Assembly (NCBI GenBank): GCA_964386005.1 | Contig: CAYLSB010000017.1 | Coordinates: 1 to 64,000, forward strand | DNA: 64,000 nucleotides | From: FEN-1350 sp964386005 | GTDB lineage: Bacteria > Planctomycetota > Phycisphaerae > Sedimentisphaerales > Anaerohalosphaeraceae | Direction of reading: 5' to 3' | Part shown: one piece after another, positions 59,021-64,000 of the stretch | Position numbering within the stretch: the stretch's first letter is position 1 | Layout: every line of letters starts with the position of its first letter | Made by a program: the position numbers and the translations under genes | The notes under the pieces: generated by a model | Databases searched by the model: none | What the model was told of the DNA's origin: nothing | Seen by the model: only the letters and a program-made list of their open reading frames with translations

Positions 59021-61987
59021 CTACTCGACGATCCGCAGTTCCGCGCAATCCGCATCCAAAATACGGCCGGTTACATCAATCGCGCGTGCGCATATCTGAT
59101 GAACGCCGATCGTTCGAAAAAGGGTATTGCATGTCCATCCTGAAGAACCGTTATAATCGACGCAGACCAGGATGCCATCGGCATAAAACTCAAAGCGAGC
59201 GATTTCGTCGATCGGATTGACAACCTCCGCCAGGACATCGAAGCGTCCCTGGCCCAGAGAGATCGAAGTTCCCGATTCCGGTTGGATAATATGGACAGAC
59301 GGCAGGGGACCGGACCACGGAAAACTTCGGAGCCACTGTTCGGCCAGATCGGCGAAGTCGGAAAGGTTGACAACACCGTCGCGGTTTGTATCGTGGCTCA
59401 ACGGCCATTCGCTCATGCCGGCGAAAGGGGTTCCGCCGTAAGCGCCGATGTTGATTCGTCCGCCGTTCGGCATTCGTTCCCGGGTAGGCCGGATTCGCGG
59501 ATCGCCGGCATCAATACATGGGCTTGTGGCCTCATCCAAAATCCATACACCACCGGCGTTTCCGGATTTGGGCCAATATCGTCCTCGTTGTGATTGCAGA
59601 TGAAAATCATTTTGTTTTGGGTCGGCAAATAGAGGATTGGTGTGGATATTGCCTTCCATGGAAGGCCAGTCCACATTATCCTCGATGCAACTGTAACGCG
59701 CTTTGCAGTCGAAAAGATCCGAACCGCTGTTGAACCAAAAGATACAATGGCTGATATCCGGATTGGCGCCCTCATAAGCCAAAACGCCATGGGTGTTCTG
59801 TACGATCGTCAGATTCATCAGTGTCGGGTTTCCGCCCACGATAAATACGCCTCCCATGCTTCCGCGGATCACGAAATTCTTCACGATACTCTGCGGACCT
59901 TCCCCTGAGTGCATGGATATGGCATAATCATTGGGGGCCTGCAGGATCGCGGCGTCAGCGGCACTGGCCAGCGTGATCGCCTTGCCATAAAACAGAATCG
60001 GTCCTGTATAGACCCCCGGCCAGACCAGAACGGTATCGCCATTCTGGCCGGCATAGATTCCCTTCATAATCGTCTTGAAGGCGGTTTCATGGCTGAGACC
60101 ATCATGGGAATCATTTCCGGTCGAACCGTCAACATGATAAACCAAGTGCCGTTTTCCCTTACTGGCCTCGATGGTTTGGCCGTATGCTCCCATGTTGATG
60201 CGACGGCCGTTGGGCGTCGGTTCAAGATCGAAGGCGTCGCGAGGATCTCCGGCGTCGATACAGGGGCTGTGTTTGGAATCAACGATCCACGAACCCGTCG
60301 CCGGATCGAATCGACCGATGACCGATTGAAGATGGGTATCCGTCGATGACGCGAACAACGGATCCAGGGCCATATTCCCGGATCCGATGTACCCACCCTC
60401 GACGTCGCTGTAGGTCACCGGACTGTTACTTGCCGGATCGATCAGTTGGATTTCCTGTCCTCCGTTTTTCCAGACAATAGTATTTCGAATCCGGATATCG
60501 GCCGTGGTTGAATAGATTCCTCCGGCAGGAAAGGGAGGCGTCGTCTCGGTGAGACCATTATTAAAAACCGTACAATTGGTGCACATCACCTCGCAAACCG
60601 GCCCGGTCAATCCTCCCGTATAATTGTCGTGGCGTCCGTCAATCCATATTCCGGATCCGATCTGGGCGATATTCGACACGATCCGGCAATTCGCCATTTC
60701 GACCTTCGAGTAAGGGCCTCCGACGGCGATTCCCCCGCCTTTCAGGCCTCCATCCGCATCATTGCCCTGAATGTCACAAGCCAGGATTCGAGCCGTGCTG
60801 GCCCGAACATAAATTCCGCTTCCGAAACCGTTATTATATCCGTGATTATTGATTATGGTACAATCGCCTATCGTCGCATTACTTCGCCGTAAGAGGGCAA
60901 TCCCGCTTCCGAAACCGCCGGACTTGGGACCACCAAAGCCACCCGATTTGCACTCGGTGATCCGGCAATGTAGAATGGTCGGAGTGCCGTTGACGCATCC
61001 GATCCCGCCCCCGAATTCCGTTCCACAGTCGCGGATCACGCAATGGGCAATCGTCGGCCCCGCATTCTCGCAATAGATACCTCCACCTACCGGATTGGAT
61101 TTGCTATCGGAATGGGGTACGGTTTCATAAAGATTTCCCTGGCCGGATAGGATTCCATTTTGAATCGTAAATCCCTGAATTACGGTTTCCGAACCCTCGC
61201 CCTGGTGGACATAAAAACCCCGATTATCGAGTTTGCCAGGTCCCTGATCGAGTCCCTGGCAATCGATGATGGTTTGTTCCGCCCCTTTTTCGCCACGGAC
61301 CGTGATGGCTTTGCCCCGTAATTCAATGTTCCAGTTCCCGTCGCCCCTATAGGTTCCCGGAGAGACCTCGACGACATCTCCCGGTTTGGCCGCGTCGATG
61401 CCCGCTTGGATGGTGGGGTAGTCTTGCGGGACCCGGATCAGGGCCGCTTCAGCGGTCAGGTGAATTTCCAGATTATCCAACACCCCGAAGGTTCCCCGGA
61501 ATGCCACATAACAGGTTCCCTGCTCCGATCCGATTGCGATCCGGTGATGGCCTTCTCCAAGCACAGTGGGTATTGTCCATATATGCCCGTCCCCGGACAA
61601 CGAGTAACTAAGATACCCCAAAGGTTCGGGCATGGACCAATATGGCTGGGGGAGGATATCAAATTCCAGCGTACCTTTGATCCGGCGAGGGTGAGAGTCG
61701 GCCTCAAGAGGAAAACAATAATTCAGATGGGCGGGACCACCCAGGTAACCACGGAAAATCAACGAGGGAGGATTTTTCGTAAACTGGGTGAAGGTCAGAT
61801 ACGGTTCTGCCGGCGGGAACGCCATTTCCGGCCACACGACGGAATGGCTGTAACTGTCATTCTTGAGTTTGTCGGTTGAAAAATCATCCTGATAAGAATA
61901 CACCCAGTCTCCGAAGGCCGGAACGGTACATACGATGGCTGCCGCCAGCCCGCAATACAATCTCCACTGACTCCGGTTCGTTTTCAT
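59021..61987 (-). CDS. Secreted right-handed beta-helix protein with dockerin-like loop
   Basis: This 988-residue exported protein has a signal peptide (MKTNRSQWRLYCGLAAAIVC...). A beta-sandwich region lies at about 30-190 (FSTDKLKNDSYS, YLSYSLSGDGHIW). A long right-handed beta-helix repeat region runs from about 195 to 830, with pectate-lyase-like coils such as VPQDYPTIQAGIDAAKPGDV, GGGIYCENAGPTIAHCVIRD and NATIGDCTIINN. Near the C-terminus, DTNRDGVVNLSDFADLAEQW is a dockerin/EF-hand-like calcium loop, followed by an Ig-like tail. ACGGAG precedes ATG 61987; the longer frame to 62050 is not needed. Many such proteins bind or cut pectins at the surface. No catalytic residues are certain here. 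Confidence 0.8.
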   Translation of the reverse strand: MKTNRSQWRLYCGLAAAIVCTVPAFGDWVYSYQDDFSTDKLKNDSYSHSVVWPEMAFPPAEPYLTFTQFTKNPPSLIFRGYLGGPAHLNYCFPLEADSHPRRIKGTLEFDILPQPYWSMPEPLGYLSYSLSGDGHIWTIPTVLGEGHHRIAIGSEQGTCYVAFRGTFGVLDNLEIHLTAEAALIRVPQDYPTIQAGIDAAKPGDVVEVSPGTYRGDGNWNIELRGKAITVRGEKGAEQTIIDCQGLDQGPGKLDNRGFYVHQGEGSETVIQGFTIQNGILSGQGNLYETVPHSDSKSNPVGGGIYCENAGPTIAHCVIRDCGTEFGGGIGCVNGTPTILHCRITECKSGGFGGPKSGGFGSGIALLRRSNATIGDCTIINNHGYNNGFGSGIYVRASTARILACDIQGNDADGGLKGGGIAVGGPYSKVEMANCRIVSNIAQIGSGIWIDGRHDNYTGGLTGPVCEVMCTNCTVFNNGLTETTPPFPAGGIYSTTADIRIRNTIVWKNGGQEIQLIDPASNSPVTYSDVEGGYIGSGNMALDPLFASSTDTHLQSVIGRFDPATGSWIVDSKHSPCIDAGDPRDAFDLEPTPNGRRINMGAYGQTIEASKGKRHLVYHVDGSTGNDSHDGLSHETAFKTIMKGIYAGQNGDTVLVWPGVYTGPILFYGKAITLASAADAAILQAPNDYAISMHSGEGPQSIVKNFVIRGSMGGVFIVGGNPTLMNLTIVQNTHGVLAYEGANPDISHCIFWFNSGSDLFDCKARYSCIEDNVDWPSMEGNIHTNPLFADPKQNDFHLQSQRGRYWPKSGNAGGVWILDEATSPCIDAGDPRIRPTRERMPNGGRINIGAYGGTPFAGMSEWPLSHDTNRDGVVNLSDFADLAEQWLRSFPWSGPLPSVHIIQPESGTSISLGQGRFDVLAEVVNPIDEIARFEFYADGILVCVDYNGSSGWTCNTLFRTIGVHQICARAIDVTGRILDADCAELRIVE

Positions 61988-62062
61988 CTCCGTTCTCCGA
62001 TCCCTTTCCTTCCGGCATGAGTCACCCTGGGGACAAATCCAATTCTTCACACGGGCGGACGA

Positions 62063-63913
62063 TCACTTGTCCAGTAAATCCATAATCCATGGTGTCTCCG
62101 CCTTGCCGTATCGATGGTGGGTTTCAAACAAGCGCGGCTCAAACCACGGTCCCGAATCCGTCGGTAGGATTTGATGATAATCAAAGCGAATCTGTCCCGA
62201 CAGCGTACCACGTTGCAGGGAGATCGTTTCGATCAGATCCCGATCGAGGGAAATCCGATACTCGATTTGCATGTCTCCCTGTCGCAGGATGACGGTGGCT
62301 TTGTCCTCGGCGAGTCGTTGGGTTTCATAAGCGATTCCCCGGATCGCGGCATCACGGCGGACGCTATCGATGGTATGAAGTCCCATCCAGGGACGAATCA
62401 GGCCTTCAAAGAAACGGCCCGCAGGATACCCGTGAACCGTCCCGTTGGACGTGATCCACTCGCTTCCGTTCATTGTATCAATGAGCCGTTCCGAACCGAT
62501 TCGGATTTCCAGCCACGGCCGATGTACCTTGAAGGTGGCATACACAAAGGGGATCCGACCTTTTCCCGAAATGGGCTTGCCGTCGATCTGACCGGAGATC
62601 TCCATCACCGTCCAGCCGCGTTGATGCATCTCATCCCGTCGATCCACAACGGTGACTTTGGGTCCCCAGTGATACTGGAAGTACTCTTCTTCCAGCAGAT
62701 TGAGATGCTGTTCAACCTGTGCGCGTCGGCGCCCTCCGGTCGAATCCTCGATCACCAGAAGCCCGCGCTGTTGCGTTGTAAAGTGGATACCCGCCGGACG
62801 TGGCGGGGCCGATGGATTCGATTGCGATACGACGAACCGATACAACGAAGGTGAATCCCCCGGTAAAATCGTCACCCCCAGCCCTCGGCGATAGCTTCGA
62901 TAATTGTCAACAGTAACCACATTGGATCCGGAATAATGGTAGTTTGCCATGGCATTCTGCAGTGTCAGGCAATCCCCGTTGGTGGCGCCGAGCTGAACGA
63001 CCCGAAGCATCATCGGACCGTTCAGCCCTTCCGGATAATAATACCATCGAGATACATCATCATCGTGCGCCTCATGAAACCCTTCCAACGGAGCCGACAT
63101 CTGTATATCCGGCGTACCATCCCGGGACGAAGATTGAAAATACGAGGAGATCGGTTCGATCGCGACGACGCCGGTGGCAACCACGCCCCCCGCGGTTAGA
63201 AACACGACGGCGCTTTTACTGGCGACCATTCCGGCGAGGGTCGCCAGAAGGCCAACCTTCAAAGAAGCCGAGGAAACGGCCACGCGAACCGCCGCCGCTT
63301 CCGTCGTCGCCGTCATTTTACCGAATAATACCAGCGCGGTGATCAGGGCTCCCTTGCCCAGACCGAATCGACCGAGTTCCTTGGCCAGCGAGCGTTTGGC
63401 CCGAAGGAACAGCATCTGCGCCGCAAATTCGCTGATGCCAAGAACATGTGCGATTTCCGAATAACTCATGTCGTCGTAGCATCGCATACTCAAAACAGCC
63501 CGGTGTCGCTCATGGAGCCCCGTCATCGCATGGCGAATTACCTGTCGAAGTTCCTGGCTGATCATATCCTCCAGGCCGGTAGGTTCTTCGTTGTCGCGCG
63601 ACAGGCGACCGGCAAGCTCCTCCCTGTGTTTATGATGTTTCTGTTCGGTCCGCCGATGAGTTCGAAGCTTGTTGATCGCAATGCCGTAAAGCCATGGAAT
63701 AAATCGTTCGGTATTTTTCAGTTTTCCAAGTATCTTCATCATTTCCAGTACCGTTTCCTGAACCACGTCCTCCGTGACATCGTCTCGCAGCGTCATGCGG
63801 AACACATAGTTGCGCAACTTGTCGGCGGCGAATTCGGCCAGCTTGTCTCTGCCGGTCTGATCGCCCTGCAAGGTCCGATCGATCCATTCTTTGATCTGTG
63901 TTGTTTCAATCAT
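62063..63913 (-). CDS. ECF sigma factor with C-terminal membrane and exported extension
   Basis: This 616-residue protein starts with an ECF sigma factor (about 1-180): LAEFAADKLRNYVFRMTL, DVTEDVVQETVLEMMKILG, FIPWLYGIAINKLRTHRRTE for region 2, and HRAVLSMRCYDDMSYSEIAH, VLGISEFAAQMLFLRAKRSL for region 4. A hydrophobic Ala/Val-rich stretch (about 184-265) with likely membrane segments follows, then 350 residues of mostly beta sequence that should lie outside the cytoplasm. Such C-terminal extensions occur in planctomycete ECF groups and may sense the envelope or hold the sigma inactive. I start at ATG 63913, with GGTGG five bases before it; a GTG at 63925 is possible. It lies 75 bases upstream of the beta-helix gene on the same strand and may control it. 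Confidence 0.88.
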   Translation of the reverse strand: MIETTQIKEWIDRTLQGDQTGRDKLAEFAADKLRNYVFRMTLRDDVTEDVVQETVLEMMKILGKLKNTERFIPWLYGIAINKLRTHRRTEQKHHKHREELAGRLSRDNEEPTGLEDMISQELRQVIRHAMTGLHERHRAVLSMRCYDDMSYSEIAHVLGISEFAAQMLFLRAKRSLAKELGRFGLGKGALITALVLFGKMTATTEAAAVRVAVSSASLKVGLLATLAGMVASKSAVVFLTAGGVVATGVVAIEPISSYFQSSSRDGTPDIQMSAPLEGFHEAHDDDVSRWYYYPEGLNGPMMLRVVQLGATNGDCLTLQNAMANYHYSGSNVVTVDNYRSYRRGLGVTILPGDSPSLYRFVVSQSNPSAPPRPAGIHFTTQQRGLLVIEDSTGGRRRAQVEQHLNLLEEEYFQYHWGPKVTVVDRRDEMHQRGWTVMEISGQIDGKPISGKGRIPFVYATFKVHRPWLEIRIGSERLIDTMNGSEWITSNGTVHGYPAGRFFEGLIRPWMGLHTIDSVRRDAAIRGIAYETQRLAEDKATVILRQGDMQIEYRISLDRDLIETISLQRGTLSGQIRFDYHQILPTDSGPWFEPRLFETHHRYGKAETPWIMDLLDK

Positions 63914-64000
63914 CTGTACCACCAAATAGTGTCACCCCCTGAGAAAAACCAACGCTGGACGTCAAGAGATTGTTCGAATGTCCTTTCGTAAACGGTTTCC

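Noticed and set aside
1..64000. CRISPR array
   Set aside because: No set of evenly spaced direct repeats with unique spacers; the only tandem units (38-97) have no spacers.

Overview
The window looks like a chromosomal piece of a Planctomycetota bacterium, most likely of the Phycisphaerae line. This is inferred from gene content, not from a marker gene. The clues are an ECF sigma factor with a long exported C-terminal extension, a secreted beta-helix protein with a dockerin-like calcium loop, a pseudopilin-like secreted protein, a DUF5703 glycosidase, a giant secreted propeller/haem-motif/glycosidase fusion, and many lipoprotein or Sec signals. Two Kdo genes (kdsA, waaA) point to a lipopolysaccharide-bearing outer membrane. 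I see no rRNA, tRNA, CRISPR array, integrase or intact insertion sequence.

Layout. 1-0.7 kb: hairpins and short tandem repeats. 0.75-6.5 kb (+): a four-gene TolC / periplasmic adaptor / MacB-type ABC export operon with overlapping ends. 6.5-10.8 kb: a divergent pair of secreted carbohydrate-active proteins. 10.8-15.5 kb (-): an M48 peptidase and a 2-oxoacid (pyruvate or acetoin) dehydrogenase made of E2 and a fused E1 alpha-beta; a DeoR regulator diverges from it. 16.6-19.0 kb: a repeat-bearing, AT-rich stretch followed by an OLD-like ATPase and a TOPRIM/DUF3226 protein one base apart, the best candidate defence system. 19.1-30.6 kb (-): an L-rhamnose island with bifunctional aldolase/dehydrogenase, a small membrane protein, an NCS1-type transporter, L-rhamnose isomerase, a double-Rossmann dehydrogenase, a PHP protein, a lysine-rich 33-residue protein and a GH78-type alpha-L-rhamnosidase lipoprotein. 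No rhamnulokinase is present.

30.9-34.5 kb (+): a secreted M2/M3-type peptidase next to an OPT oligopeptide transporter. 34.6-42.6 kb (-): a GH10 xylanase, a secreted alpha/alpha-toroid protein and a 1618-residue fusion protein, all in one direction. 42.7-48.9 kb (-): leuS, a CYTH protein, a diacylglycerol-kinase-like protein, kdsA and a radical SAM gene, closely packed. 49.4-50.1 kb (+): an Rrf2 regulator and a MazG-like protein ending at a clear terminator, with a degenerate amidohydrolase converging on it. 51.3-56.4 kb (+): ECF sigma factor, small membrane protein (possible anti-sigma), a GH10-fold protein lacking both catalytic glutamates, an HhH protein, an unknown protein, a LolA/B-like lipoprotein and a homocysteine methyltransferase with a duplicated zinc motif. 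56.4-63.9 kb (-): waaA, a pseudopilin-like protein with a probable ATT start, a beta-helix protein and the sigma factor with an exported domain.

How it fits together. Secreted rhamnosidase, xylanase and other glycosidases would release rhamnose and xylo-oligosaccharides from plant or algal polysaccharides. The rhamnose operon feeds dihydroxyacetone phosphate and lactate into central metabolism, where a 2-oxoacid dehydrogenase makes acyl-CoA. Start codons were moved from the longest frame where a ribosome-binding site or signal peptide decided the matter. All family calls come from reading motifs by eye; no database search was run.
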